64,000 nt of DNA from JABSOG01 sp965277695 (GTDB lineage: Bacteria > Pseudomonadota > Gammaproteobacteria > Enterobacterales > Alteromonadaceae). The notes below the pieces were generated by a model. That model was not told where the DNA came from and did no database searches. It was given only the letters and a program-made list of their open reading frames with translations. The stretch's first letter is position 1. Every line of letters starts with the position of its first letter. Positions 17,412-29,800 of this stretch are shown here, in pieces. Location: contig CBDIDQ010000131.1 of assembly GCA_965277695.1 (NCBI GenBank), positions 121,308-185,307 on the forward strand. Direction: 5' to 3'. A program made the position numbers and the translations under genes.

Positions 17412-17883
17412 AGTTTTTATTTCTCTTGTCTTTTTTGTGTTAGATTTATACCGAATTCAACTCAATTACAGCTATTAAAGAAAAAAACAGCAATGCAACT
17501 GAGCGCCTCGACTCGTACTACTTCATCTATTTGTTGTAAGTGTCAACCGAAGGGGCAAATCATTTGTTCCCGCCGTTTCACGAGTCAAAATTTATAACAA
17601 AAAAATTACAATTGCCACACTTATTTTAAACTTTTTTCTGATGTGGTGATAAAAATGTAGTAAAAACATACTTTGGATAACTCTTTTAATTTAATTTTTA
17701 TCGTGAAATTTCAATAAGTTAGTTAAAGGTTGATGGTTAGATGTCAATAAATTGAAATTTTATTTTTTTTAACATTTTATTCGCTTAATTTAACCGCGTT
17801 TAATCACTGATCGGTTTGATTAACGCCAAAATTTTGCGATAATCCACCGCCTTAAGATCCAAAATTAAACTGAGGTTAACCAA
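17412..17883. other. divergent intergenic region (protease / site-2 protease)
   Basis: About 470 AT-rich bases without a convincing gene. It should carry the promoter of the secreted protease, whose strong, regulated expression usually needs a long leader, and that of the divergent M50 gene. No operator was recognised. Confidence 0.4.
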
Positions 17884-19002
17884 TTGCAACTATTACGCAT
17901 TGATTGTTTGGGGTACGAATTACGACTTGAAGGGTCGATGGCCGGATGGCAAGCGTTATTTTGGAACAACCAACTGGTGTCACAACAAGATGCCAATGCT
18001 GACGACAATAGCCAGTCCGTACATCAATTCACGCTTAAAGGTAATCAAGGCGGTAATGATGGTCATACAGAACAAAACGCCGAAGCCGAAATAACCTGTC
18101 AATTGACCACCGAGCTTAACTGGCAACCTTTTGAACTCAATTATCAACTGCAAGTCGATGGCGAAGTTATCGCCACTTCCTCATTAAATGAAAAAGACAT
18201 TGAAACCCAACAAGTGACTGAGCGACCCGCTCCACCGCGCAAGTTTGGTATTGCTGGTCTGGCCTCTTTAGGTTTCAAATTACTCAAAAGTGCCAAAGTA
18301 GTCAAAGTACTGTTTGCTGGTGGCAGTCTCGCCGCTTATGCTTGGTTGTTTTCGATTGAGTTCGCCATCGCGTTGATTTTATGTTTGGTGTTTCATGAAT
18401 ATGGTCATATCAAAGCAATGAAGTATTTTGGCATGAAAACCAAAGGCATTTATCTGATCCCCTTTGTCGGTGGTCTCGCCGTCACCGATGAAAAAATCAA
18501 TACCCGCTGGCAAGATGTGGTGATATCTATCATGGGACCGACTTTTGGCCTGATCTTGTCGCTGGCTTGTTTACTGGGTTATTGGATCACCGATATGGAG
18601 ATCTTGGCAGGTCTGGCCGTATTTAACGCGCTATTAAACCTATTTAACTTATTACCCGTGGTGCCGCTGGATGGCGGTCGCTTGCTCAAAAGCATCACTT
18701 TTTCAGTCAACTCAGGGGTTGGTTTAATTGCCTGTATGGCTGGGGCGGCGTTTGGGGTTTTTCTTAGCTACACCTTTGGTCTGGCGTTATTGGGCTTTTT
18801 ATTGGCCATTGGCAGTATTGAAATTTTGCTAGAATGGAAAACCCGCCATAACAGTGAGTTATTACCGCTAGACCGCTACGGTCAAATCGTCTCAACCGTA
18901 TGGTATGTGCTGACCATCGGCGGTTTGAGTAGCATTATTTGGCTGGTGGGCCAAAGCGGTAATGAAGCCCTGTCCTTACCGTTGAAGATTTTAGGCAGTT
19001 AA
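17884..19002 (+). CDS. M50-family (site-2 protease-like) membrane metalloprotease
   Basis: 372 residues beginning at a TTG with GAGG 8 bases upstream; the next ATG (17938) would cut a conserved-looking N-terminus. A cytosolic N-terminal region (1-120) of unknown role is followed by several membrane segments. The zinc motif HEYGH is at 171-175 and the second active-site motif LLPVVPLDGGRLL around 256-268, both typical of M50 intramembrane proteases. Such enzymes cut membrane-bound regulators or signal-peptide remnants; some members act only in membrane housekeeping. No PDZ domain is seen and no sigma or anti-sigma gene is adjacent, so the substrate is unknown. Confidence 0.9.
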   Translation: MQLLRIDCLGYELRLEGSMAGWQALFWNNQLVSQQDANADDNSQSVHQFTLKGNQGGNDGHTEQNAEAEITCQLTTELNWQPFELNYQLQVDGEVIATSSLNEKDIETQQVTERPAPPRKFGIAGLASLGFKLLKSAKVVKVLFAGGSLAAYAWLFSIEFAIALILCLVFHEYGHIKAMKYFGMKTKGIYLIPFVGGLAVTDEKINTRWQDVVISIMGPTFGLILSLACLLGYWITDMEILAGLAVFNALLNLFNLLPVVPLDGGRLLKSITFSVNSGVGLIACMAGAAFGVFLSYTFGLALLGFLLAIGSIEILLEWKTRHNSELLPLDRYGQIVSTVWYVLTIGGLSSIIWLVGQSGNEALSLPLKILGS

Positions 19003-19158
19003 ATCACTATGTTTTAGGGTAACACTCGTAGTTAGCAGATTTATTTGCGAAAGTGCCTCGAAGCCACGGAACATCCGGGCATGAATGCCCTAACTACGGC
19101 CAATTCCAATGGAAATTTGTAACCCAGAAAGATTAGAGCCGTAAAAACTAGGAAAAAA

Positions 19159-19506
19159 ATGAAACGATTACTTGTTATATTATTGAGCGGCTTTGCACTT
19201 AGTGCCAATGCCAGTGTTGTTTATACTTCGCCAAACCCCATTGATGAGTTTTGGACATGGACTGAAAATAGTGGCGGCGTCGCTGGTGACGTATTGATGA
19301 AAATGACGACCGGGGTTAATGAATGCCCGTTAGGTGTTTATTTAAAACATTCAACTTTTGCCAAAAATCTGGTGTCAACCTCATTGGCCGCTTACATGGC
19401 AAAAAAACCGGTGGTTTTTCAAGTTTACAACGACTCCGACCGATTTTGGTCCGGCTCAGCCAAGCCATATTGCGAGATCAGGGCGATCAGATTACCCAAA
19501 GAATAA
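19159..19506 (+). CDS. small secreted protein, possible SubB-like fold
   Basis: 115 residues, signal peptide (LLVILLSGFALSANA), good ribosome site (AGGAAAAAA). The mature part has two cysteines that could pair (NECPLGVYL and KPYCEIRAIRL) and a WSGSAKPYC segment. Short marine exoproteins with a C-P-G-x-(W/Y)-L ... W-(S/T)-G-S ... Y-C-x-(I/V) pattern resemble the lectin-like B subunit of subtilase cytotoxin as far as I recall, so a small sugar- or ligand-binding role is possible but speculative. It stands alone. Confidence 0.7.
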   Translation: MKRLLVILLSGFALSANASVVYTSPNPIDEFWTWTENSGGVAGDVLMKMTTGVNECPLGVYLKHSTFAKNLVSTSLAAYMAKKPVVFQVYNDSDRFWSGSAKPYCEIRAIRLPKE

Positions 19507-19606
19507 GCGCTCATCACCCTGAAAATACAGACAGTAGTGTGCATTCCATGCAAGCTTTTGATTTTGTTTTTAATTGTTAACTGTTAATTGTTAATTTCGC
19601 GAAGCC

Positions 19607-21259
19607 TTATTGCATATGTCGTTGCTGTCGCTGGACAAAGCTATTTTGACTGGTTAATTCTCTATGTTGACCAGCATAAAGGTTAAGACTACTAAAACGG
19701 CCTTTCAATTTCGATGCGGTGTAATCATCTTCCAGTTTGGTCAGAATAAACGAGTGTTGCTGTGGAAATAAAGCTTCAACCGCTTGCGAAACCCACTCGT
19801 ATAATTTTTTCAAGTTGATTTGGTGCGTTTGTCCGACCTTATCAAAGATCCACTCGGTAATAGCGATAAAGTGATCAAAAGGTTGGTCAGACAAAATAGC
19901 GGGCAATGAGTATTTAAAACGCCCTGAATTGCCGATCATATCCCAAAAACGAGCAAAGCGATTAATCCGTTGCATGGTGGCAAAACTGACACTAGCGGTA
20001 CTCAAAATATTAAACGGCGGCAATGGATTAAAACGCAAGTCGAAGTTTTCAGTGTGGCGAATTATAGGGCTACCTTTGAGTCGTTTTAAAATACCCAATT
20101 GAATTTCATGGGGGCGGCAGTGATAAAGCTCATTGAAGCTCTGCTTAAAAGTATCAAAAGTCTCCCCTGGCAGACCAAAAATCAGATCGGCGTGAATATG
20201 TGCGTGGGTATTGTCTCGTAACCAAATCAGGTTATCTTTTGACTTGGCGTTATTTTGCTTACGGCTAATATTCGCCTGTACTTCTTGGTTAAAGGTTTGA
20301 ATGCCAATCTCAAACTGCAAACTGCCTTGGGGAAATTGAGACAATAATTCTTTTAACTTTCTCGGCAGATGATCCGGTACCACTTCAAAATGAAGATAGA
20401 GGTTATCAGTCATACGATCCAAAAAAAACTGCATGATTTGCATCGTGGTTTTAATGTTTAGATTAAAGGTTCTATCGATAAATTTGAAGTTTCTCGCCCC
20501 ACGTTGGTAGAGAATTTCCATTTGTTCGAGAAATAAATCGAGTTCAAATGGGTCTGATGAAGTGTCTAGAGACGATAAACAGAATTCACATTTAAACGGA
20601 CAACCACGGGATGCTTCAACATAAAGTAAGCGATTCTTTAAATCTTCGTCACTATAATACTGATAAGGCAATTCAATATCTTTCAGTGCAACTGGTTTAC
20701 ATTTAAGCACTTTTTGCTCAGGTGCGGTGTCATTTAAAATGTCTTTGCACAGTTGATAAAAACTTAAATCTGCCGCGCCAGTCAATACATAATCTGCTGA
20801 GGCGACAATCGTTTGCTGCTCGGTTTCATAACTGACCTCTGGGCCACCTAAGACAATTTTAACTTGCGGCGCGATGACTTTTAACAGGCTAACCACATCT
20901 GTGGTTTCAACGATATTCCATATATATACGCCAAAACCGACGATATCGGGTTCTGATGCCAAAATTTGTTCAACAATATCAATCGCCCAGGTCTTGATCG
21001 TAAACTCTTGTATTTCACAACATGGCTGTAATTCTTTTAAATTCGCATACAAATAGCGTAAGCCAAAACTGGCATGAATATACTTTGCGTTAAGCGTACT
21101 AAGCACTATTTTAGGGGAAGTGCCCTCTTTATTATCAATAGTGGTTTTATCAATAGCTGAAGGGTGACTAGCCGTTGCCTGGCTATCTATTGTCTGATGA
21201 TCTCCAGTAACATCTATTTGCCTAACGGTTAATTGGGGATCGAATTGTTGTACTGCCAT
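19607..21259 (-). CDS. B12-binding radical SAM protein, DUF4080-like C-terminus
   Basis: 550 residues: a leader of about 50, a cobalamin-binding Rossmann domain (STLNAKYIHASFGLRYL ... VGFGVYIWN ... VLGGPEVSYE), then the radical SAM domain with the iron-sulfur motif RGCPFKCEFC (CxxxCxxC), downstream ELP3/MiaB-like strands (DLIFGLPGETFDTF) and a C-terminal DUF4080-type region. It would cleave S-adenosylmethionine to a radical; the substrate is unknown. The N-terminal ATG has a weak ribosome site, so the true start may be further in. It is monocistronic. Confidence 0.9.
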   Translation of the reverse strand: MAVQQFDPQLTVRQIDVTGDHQTIDSQATASHPSAIDKTTIDNKEGTSPKIVLSTLNAKYIHASFGLRYLYANLKELQPCCEIQEFTIKTWAIDIVEQILASEPDIVGFGVYIWNIVETTDVVSLLKVIAPQVKIVLGGPEVSYETEQQTIVASADYVLTGAADLSFYQLCKDILNDTAPEQKVLKCKPVALKDIELPYQYYSDEDLKNRLLYVEASRGCPFKCEFCLSSLDTSSDPFELDLFLEQMEILYQRGARNFKFIDRTFNLNIKTTMQIMQFFLDRMTDNLYLHFEVVPDHLPRKLKELLSQFPQGSLQFEIGIQTFNQEVQANISRKQNNAKSKDNLIWLRDNTHAHIHADLIFGLPGETFDTFKQSFNELYHCRPHEIQLGILKRLKGSPIIRHTENFDLRFNPLPPFNILSTASVSFATMQRINRFARFWDMIGNSGRFKYSLPAILSDQPFDHFIAITEWIFDKVGQTHQINLKKLYEWVSQAVEALFPQQHSFILTKLEDDYTASKLKGRFSSLNLYAGQHRELTSQNSFVQRQQRHMQ

Positions 21260-21500
21260 ACTGAATTTCTAATGCCTTGAAAAATATTGCCGCAATAATA
21301 CAGTAATTGATGCAGCTATTCAGCGTAATTGACGACTCTATAGATAAATCGACATTGAGATCCATTGCTACAGCGATTAGCTATAACAACATCATTTATT
21401 ATGCTGGCATCACAACCCCATTTTAATCACCTTGTATCTTTATTAAACATTCACCTTTTGAACTATGACAGCCATAAACTCATAAAACTAGCCGAAACAA

Positions 21501-21959
21501 CTACTCTCTATAACCGTGATACTTTGGCAGGTCATCGCTAAGCTCAAGCCAAGAGGCTTTTGATTCGGTATAAATATGGGCGTCGGGGGTTAACGCCTCG
21601 CCCTGATCTAAAGTTGAAATCGCCAACTCGATGGTCCCTGCTGTTACATTGTATTTTGAGCTAAACAACAGACTAGAGCCGCAGGTGTTGCAAAACTGAC
21701 GAACAGTGCCGTTAGCAGCCTGATAGCTTTTCAAGTTTGCTTCACCAGTAATCCAATGCAAATCAACCAACGCCACCTCAGCAAAGGTAGAAAAAGCCGC
21801 GCCATGAAACTTCTGGCACATATGGCAGTGACAATGGCCAAGATGAGGTTTAAATTGATCAACTTCGTAACGTATTTCACCACATAGACAGCTACCAGCA
21901 TAGTTGGCACTGGCGTGATGAAATGGGTTGGGTTGTTTTGCTACGGGGGTATCTGTCAT
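21501..21959 (-). CDS. GFA/CENP-V-family zinc protein
   Basis: 152 residues with the two zinc sites of the glutathione-dependent formaldehyde-activating family: SCLCGEIRYE, GHCHCHMCQKFHG and RQFCNTCGSSL. Family members bind glutathione adducts or act on unknown thiol substrates; many have no proven activity. Its ATG overlaps the stop of the decayed RHS tip (ATGA), which is probably accidental coupling after recombination. Confidence 0.88.
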   Translation of the reverse strand: MTDTPVAKQPNPFHHASANYAGSCLCGEIRYEVDQFKPHLGHCHCHMCQKFHGAAFSTFAEVALVDLHWITGEANLKSYQAANGTVRQFCNTCGSSLLFSSKYNVTAGTIELAISTLDQGEALTPDAHIYTESKASWLELSDDLPKYHGYRE

Positions 21960-23225
21960 GGGTTTTCCTTAATCAAACAAGCGGTTTTATGATGGTTGCT
22001 GTTGCTATTTTCTAGCATCGCCATCAGCTTCAACATTTCTGACTTTTCAATTAGTGAGTCAGTCAATGTCACCAGCAATTCATTTTCATCATCGATAACT
22101 AATATTTCTGGCGAGGTTTTTTCATAACTCATATTTTCTTTCTCACCAGAAGTATCAGAATCATGAGCACTTTCATTTCGTTGCTTATATCTTTCTAGGT
22201 CTGCTTTTGTTAGCTCACCATTACCTACCTTTGTCGGTGTGAGCCCTGTGATAATAACCCCAGCAGGTGAAGCTCTTGCGATCCGCGCAAGTTCAGCTGC
22301 CATTTTAAGAATATTGCCAGCCACCGCGCTACCACGATTAACGCCTCTTGTTGTTGTGATAGTATTAGCTGTACTCCTACCACTAAAACTTACCGCAGCT
22401 GGCAACTTGATCTCAGCCGCAGCGTTAACATTTTGGGCTTGCGTTGTTCGTTTGATGTCATGTCCATTGGTCAGCGTAGTTTTTAACCGACCAGTCAGAT
22501 TACCAATTAAACTCGACCCACCACTACCCACCGAACTAAAAAACGACTGCATCTGACAGGTCGGATTCTGATCACATTTGCTGACGTAACCGGTTGGATC
22601 AGTCCCCGCCAGCGGGTTGTTCATTATGTAACTGTAGGGGTTAATACTTTGGCTGCTACTCGGCGCTTGAATGAATGGGTCGACACTCAAGAACCTGCCG
22701 ACATTATAATCAAGCGAGAGTCAAGTTATCACTAATTTGGTTTAGTGCAAAGGCAACTGTGGTGATTTAACCGTCCATGGCGTGCGCCCTTCGTGCATCC
22801 TTACACTCATCTCAGGGGAACAAAAAACTGCGAACCCTCGTTTCTAGTTCCCCTTCGTCCATTCATGTGAATCAACTGTTGTTCGTTCAAATGTTCGTGA
22901 TCAGTGAAGCCTCGACGATAACGGTTAGTGATTGATAAATCAGTGAATTGTGTGCTGGCGGTTGAAGTTCTGCCAAAAGGGTCGAACTAGCGGCGGCTGG
23001 TGATTTGGCCGTCGTGATTGACTAATGTTGTTGCGCTACCGAGTCGATCGCGCAGAGTATAGAGTAATTTGTGTTTTTGCTCAGGCGTCCAGCTGAGGAC
23101 GGCAATATCGTCGATATAGGCTCGCCAGCTGCCGTCGTTGTCAGTTTCAAACAGCTTATCGATGTAATAGGTGGTACTCGTTTGGCCACTAATCGTTCGT
23201 GTTTGTTTGGTGCGGAAAAGGGATC
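21956..23225 (-). pseudogene. orphan, decayed RHS C-terminal tip with an alternative C-terminus
   Basis: From about 23225 to 22855 the minus strand resembles the RHS core of the complete gene at 25145-24780, but it carries a nonsense change (TAG for the tyrosine in YFDPFG) and no start. About 140 bp of unrelated sequence (about 22717-22855) interrupts the core. An open frame then resumes (22690 to 21956, 244 residues: VDPFIQAP, NNPLAGTDPTGY). Its pre-toxin region matches the complete gene up to PAAVSF, then switches to a different C-terminus (GRSTANTITTT ... GNGELTKADLERYKQR) that I cannot assign. This is the layout of a silent, displaced toxin tip that can replace the active one by recombination. 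Confidence 0.72.
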
Positions 23226-23452
23226 AAAGCAGTTGTTTAAGAAGACTTTTTAAATTACTTAGTTATAGCCACACAGTTCCTTAATTATAATTTTTTAACA
23301 CGGTGATAAATTAAAATACTTATGATTCAATGTGTTAGGAAAAAATCTCATTAAACAACCAACTTGACCCCCTTTCTGCTTTACCCTAGCTAATGCCTCT
23401 GGTTTTCCTTGAACAGTCCACTATTTCTTCTTTATAAACGTTCTCTAATAAT

Positions 23453-23833
23453 TCAGTAATTTTCTTTATGATTACTAAATTTGGCTATCCAGCCATCATC
23501 TGTATAAACTTCACCTGATAATCCATCACTTAATTCTCTGACATTCTCTTTTGTTGAATCTTCGTCCTCGCTACAAAAAATATCAATATCATCTTCGTGT
23601 TGTTCAAGCATCCATAAAAAGTTATGAACAACATCATCAATTGAACCAACAACCACTTGCCTTATAATGGACAACTGATCTTCAGTGAAATTATTCAATT
23701 TATTATGAAGCTCAATAGCAGGTACAGACTTCATCGTACCAGCAGCAATCATTTGATATTTATCTATTGCCTCATCACGAACCTCGGATATCAAGATTTG
23801 ACCGAACTTTTCTAATATTTGATCTTTTGTCAT
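23453..23833 (-). CDS. probable immunity protein for the RHS toxin
   Basis: 126 acidic residues, no signal or membrane segment, no family recognised. The gene begins 10 bp after the toxin stop; GAGGA sits 7 bases before the chosen ATG at 23833 (an ATG at 23839 is too close). Small acidic proteins placed directly after a polymorphic toxin tip are usually its cognate inhibitor, here binding the GHH/HNH-like nuclease domain in the cytoplasm. Function is inferred from position and charge alone. Confidence 0.75.
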   Translation of the reverse strand: MTKDQILEKFGQILISEVRDEAIDKYQMIAAGTMKSVPAIELHNKLNNFTEDQLSIIRQVVVGSIDDVVHNFLWMLEQHEDDIDIFCSEDEDSTKENVRELSDGLSGEVYTDDGWIAKFSNHKENY

Positions 23834-23843
23834 TTTCATTTCC

Positions 23844-26800
23844 TCACTTATACCAAGGGATATTACTTGGGGTTCGAACACCACTATTTCGAAGCGCGTT
23901 CAATGACTGTGCAGTTAAAGATCTGGCCATTTTTCTAGAAGCACCACCTGCTTGAAGAGCTCCAACAGCTATTCTAGTGTGGGCACTCATTGTATTCGCG
24001 CCCCCACTATCTGATAGCTCCTTGAATGCTTGCCGCTGAAATTTTGTCATTGCAGCATGATCTAATCCATTCTCTTTCATAAAACTCTGACTAATCGAAA
24101 ATCCATTTTTTGGGTCATAAGACAGATTTTCTTTAAATGCTGCTTTGGCGTGAACATGATGACCTTTAACTTCTTTATATGGTCCTGTATTTTTTGGAGC
24201 AAAAGCCTTACGTATTATTCTCTTTACTCCTTGCTTTGCCAATCCTTTAACTGGCGCTACAACGTCTGATACAGTATCGACAGTTTCAACAATTGTACCG
24301 AGTGTTTTATTAGCAGCTTCTTTGGCTATAGGATCCATCCCCAAAAATTCGTTATAAGCATTACTGCATTGGTAACGGCCACCACAACCTTTCAGATGAA
24401 TGTTATTAGCACTGTTTTTACTTACTTCTTTGTCAAGCACAAAACTTATAGCTGCTGGCGACTTCACCTTAGCCACAGCGTTAACCTTTTGCGCTTTCTT
24501 GGCCTGTTTGGTATCATGCCCATTGCTCAGCGTGGTCTTCAATCGGCCCATCAAATGACCAATTAAGCTCGAACCCCCACTACCCGTCGAACTAAAAAAT
24601 GACTGCATCTGACAGGTCGGATTCTGATCACACTTACCCATATACCCCGTCGGATCAGTCCCCGCCAACGGATTATTCATAATGTACGAATACGGGTTAA
24701 TACTCTGGGTGCTGGTCGGTGCTTGAATGAACGGATCGACACTCATAAACCGCCCGACATTATAATCATAAATCCGGCCATTCATATGAATTAATTGCTG
24801 TTCATTCAAATGCTCATGATCCGTAAAACCACGACGGTATCGGTTAGTAGCGGATAAATCCGTGAATTGCGTACTGCTCAGGTGGTCACTACCACTGGCC
24901 GATGAAGTTCTGCCAAACGGGTCAAAGTAACGGCGGCTGGTCACCTGGCCATCATGGTTAACCAAGGTCGTTGCGCTGCCCAATCGGTCGCGCAAGGTAT
25001 ACAGGAGTTTGTGTTTTTGTTCCGGCGTCCAGCTAAGCACGGCGATATCATCAATATAGGCTCGCCAACTGCCGTCATTGTCCGCTTCAAACAGTTTATC
25101 CACGTAATACGTGGTACTCGTTTGGCCACTAACGGTTCGTGCTTGTTTGGCACGAGCATCGTTACTGCCATAGGTGAACTGTGTGGTGGCGTTGCGACCC
25201 GTAATGGTCAAGGGTTTATTCAACGCATTGTATGTCAGTACCAGCCCATCGCCATTAATTAAATTACCTCGGCCATCATAATTAAACTGAACAATCGTGC
25301 TGTTTATTTTCGTCAATCGACACAGCGCATTCGGCCCCGCGTTGCTCGCTGCCGGACAATTCGCGCTTTTTCCGTACTCATACGCCCCACTGTGGTTCGC
25401 ACTGTAGTCAGACTTGGTAAGCAGGTTACCCACGGCATCATGAGCATAGTTAACTGACAAGCTAAATGCGGGTGAGGTGTTGCTTGCGGTGTAGGTTGTC
25501 AGGCGATTAAGCATGTCATAACTGTAGGATTTGCTTAGTCCCGTTAGGTTATTGACTTCGGCTGTGATGTTGAGATATTCGTCATATTCCGAGTAGGTGT
25601 GGCCATGTAGTTGGGTTAATCCTTTCGTGACAGATGTTGCACTCATGGTGCCAGAGCTTTCGTTGAAACTACTGCTTTGCGACATCAAATTATTGGCCAA
25701 TGCCGCGCCTGTTATATGGCCTTGCGCGTCGATGGCTGTCACTTCGCGATAGACATAATTTGAGTTGGCGTTGCTGGTTTTGCTCAGATAACCTTGGGCG
25801 TTGTAGCTGTATTTCAGCGTTAAACCATTGGGATATTCCAAGGCTTTCGGGCGACCGAGAACACTGTCGTATTGGTGTTTGATAGTGCGGGTAACACCAT
25901 CGACGGTGACGGATAATTGGTTGAGTTGCAGTGCGTTATTGTAGCCATAGGTTCGAGTGATGCCTTGGTCGGTTTCGCTGCTCAACAAGCCTTGTTTGAG
26001 GGTGTCCCATGTGTATGTAGCAGTATCTTTTTGAGTGATTCTGCCTAATCCGTCACGGGTGAAGGTTTGAGTCACACCGCTGGCAGTTTGGCTTTCTAGC
26101 TCGCCGAAGGTGTTATAGGCGAATGTGGTAATGCCTTGATTGGGGTCGTCGACTTGAGTTTTATGACCAAAGCCGTTGTATGTCGCGGTGATGGTATTGC
26201 TGTTGGCGTCTTTAATTGTCAGCGGACGACCAGCATCATCGTAGGTGAAGGTGTTGGTGCCTTCTTTTGCATCAGTTGTTTTTAGCAACCAGCCAAGGCT
26301 GGCGTAGGTGCGGGACATTTTTCGGCTATCGCTGCCGACGCTGATTTCAGTTTCCAGACCTTTATAGCTATAAGTCGACTGTAACCCGTGAGGCAATTTA
26401 CGCCAGCCGGGGCGGTCGAGGGCATCGAAATTGCCGAATTCAGTGTAGTTTGCTGTGACCGTATAAGGCAGCGATTCTTTGGTGAGGCGACCTAGACCGT
26501 CGTAGATTTTGTCGACGTATTCGTAGGTGCCATCGAAGCCTTGGATCGCACTGCGTACAGTACGACCGAGGCTATCGGTGTAAACCGCTTGAGTCGGAGC
26601 GCCTGCCTGAGTTGTGCGGGTCATCCAATTTGTACCAGCGACTAAATAACGAATATATTGGGTTGAAAAGCCTGTAGTCGTTATCGACAATGGACGGCCA
26701 ATTTCATCGAGTAAGGTGGCTGTGACGATGCTATTAGGGTCGGTTTGCTTGGTGATTACACCAAAACCCATATCGTAAACAAAGCTGGAGGCATGACTTT

Positions 26801-29800
26801 GCGCATTGGTGATTTTGTTTGGCAAATACTCGTCATCGGTGTAGCTGAATAGGGTTTGGCGAGCGGTTAAGTTTTCGCAGGCACTGTTTTGTCCGGTTTC
26901 GGTGATTGAGCTGGTTAAACCGTAGCTGTTGAAGGTGCTTTCGCTGATGTGGGTGCATTTGCTGTCGCTGGCGGTTAAGGTGGTTTTGGTCGGCTTGAAA
27001 TGGGTGTCGTCCCAGCTGTCGACCGTCAACAGCTGCCATTGATCGCCGGTGGTGGTTTTGATCGAATTATATTGGCTGGTTAAATCGCTGGGGGCGAAAT
27101 CAATTTCTTTGATGGTGGTTGAGAGAGTATCGATAGTGGTGGTGATTTTGCCGATATTGCCCCAGCTGTCGATATTGCTGAAATCCATGGTTTGGGTTGA
27201 TAACGCAACGCCCGCTAAATCAAACTGTTTTTGAATCGACTGACTGGTGTACCAGTGGTGGACGTTGGCGATGGTGTGTTCGGGATTATCCAGCCAGGTA
27301 TTGCTTAGGCTGGCGATAGTGATGTCACCGATTTGGCTTGTTTGAGTGATCAGCTGGCTGACGCGGGGGAACTTCTGCTCGAAAGTGCTGGTGGTGATGA
27401 TATTCCGAGCGACGTCTTTTTCAGTCAGGGTGCGGAAGCCGGCAAACCCTCGACCTTGCATATGATACATCGCACCGGCGTAGGTGTATTGCGTGTCGTT
27501 GAGATCGCCAATGCCATTGCTTTGTTTGAATGATTGCACTGCATACATGCTGGAGGTGAAATGCAGGTAGCCGCCACCTTCGTAATCATGGTCGGTTTGG
27601 TAGAAATCAGCGCCGCTTGAAAGCGGTCGATAATGCCATCGGGCTTGGTTTCCCGCACCATCGGTCACCGATTTGAGATAGTCCACTGCGGCATAATCAT
27701 TGGTGGTTGCGCCGCTGCCCGCGCCATAGTTTCGCACGATATACGCGCCGTAATGATTGTTGAGTATTGTGTCACTTTGAATGCTGTTATTGGTTCGAGG
27801 ACCGTAATTGAAAATCACATCGAGGTTGCCATCGCCAAAGGCATCGATAAATGCCAGTTCGGTGGCTGGGGCAATAATATTGGTGGCGGATTTAGTCGCT
27901 TGATAGCTGCCATCAGCCTGCAACTCGAATGAAATCGCATCATATTGATAAATCGAATCATCATACTTTTTAGCATCGACAATTGAAGTTGAGCGGTTGT
28001 AAATTTCGTCGCCACAACGAGTACCGTTACAAGCAGTAATTAACCGTTTTCCGGGCACTAACAGTTCGTTAATACCGTCATTATTGATATCGACACTTTG
28101 CAGGCTAGCGAAGTATTTTGGATAGTTCACCGTTTCAGTATCACCGCCACCACCAAAATCGATTTCAACTGATGATTTGGCGAGTAAAGTGGTATCGCTG
28201 AGATCTTGCCAATCCTTGAAATTACCATTGCCTAAGTTGATTCGAATCGACAGCAGTTGATCTTTCCAGCCGAGCACATCAGTTAAACCGTCGCCATTGA
28301 TATCGATGAAATAGCTGAAAAACGAGAATTGACCATTGCCGTCATATACCGGGCTGGCAGGTGCTGGGCTATCAACGAATGACAGGGTTTCCGGTGTACT
28401 GTAATTATGTTTAATCGTCCGAGGCTGACCCATCGGCATGGCTTTGAGCAAGGGACCGTTCATTTGGGTGATGACTAAATCTGCCAAACCGTTGCCGTCA
28501 AAATCGCCAGCAAACGTGGCGTTTTCTTTGAGCACTCTTTTAGTGTTAACGACTTCGCTATCAAAAGAATGAAGTATTTCACCTACAGCGGTATAAGGGG
28601 CCGAACCATCCATTGAATGGACGAAAATTTCCAACTCAGCAGTGCTACTCGGATTGTGTCGGTAAACCACCGCATCAGGCCAGCCGTCGCCGTTGATGTC
28701 TTGCAGGGTAATAATACTATCGCCTCTGTCTTCACCTGTTGCTTTGGCAGCAATCGCGATATTGGTTTGAACATAACCGGGGAAGTCTGCCGTGCCGTTG
28801 CCGTCGATATCGCCGTACGGCATGATTTTTTCGATGGTTTTAACGTCTTGGTAAATCTCAACACCGCCGAATTTTAGTGGCGTCGCTGCGGCAAAATTCA
28901 AACTGTCAGACCAATCAAAGCTGCTAACAGGTGTGCAGTCCGTGGCACCGCAACGTTGTACACTACTTAGCAAACTTCGCTGGCTGGCACCACTTTGTTG
29001 ATAGGCGAGTTTATAACTGCTGATGGTGCGTTCACCGATAACGGTTGTGATGGCACTGAGGCGCTTTCGGCTAACGATTTTGTGGCCTGCAATGTAGCTT
29101 TCACGGCTATCGGCTCTATCGACATATTCAAATTGAACCGCGCGATCACCCTGAATACCATCACTGCCGGTGTAGTGAATGGCTGATAATAAATGCTCGC
29201 CGGCATCGGTTTCGTCGTAGACATAATCAATGGTGTTTTTACCGCCAGACCAAGATTCTTGAGTCAGTCTCCAACCCAGCACATCGGCACTTTCATAAAG
29301 GGCGGTTGAACCATCAGGTCGGGCGACGCTGAAACCTGCGTCTGTTGGGGTGACGACAACAAAGCTATCCATTTCGGTGCGGTAAACCCCGTCGACCAAA
29401 ATCAGGCGTTGACCATTGAGGCAATAACGATCTTTATTGGTGAAGGTCACCGATTGAGTAAAGCCATCTTGCGCATAGGTCGGGGCGCAACGCGAGATCG
29501 CACCACCCGCATTTAGCGACCAACCCATGCCGACAATACCGTTGCCATTTTGAGAGTTATAACCCAGAGAAACTGACGGTTGAACACCATTGCGACCGGG
29601 CGGCAGCGCAATCGGAATATGATAACTGGCTTGACCGCCGACAACGCTAGCACTACCACTCACTGATGAAGCTAACAAATTCACAACATCTAATGTTGGT
29701 TCATTAACCGCTGTATCAGCGACTTCAATCGGTCCGAGCTGCTGCCAGCCGGGCACTGCGGCTTTAATTACCGCCGTTGCTACACTGGTGACACTTTCCA

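Noticed and set aside
21501..21959. GFA-family gene considered as immunity gene of the orphan RHS tip
   Set aside because: It is a full, conserved metabolic-type zinc family and its overlap with the remnant looks incidental.
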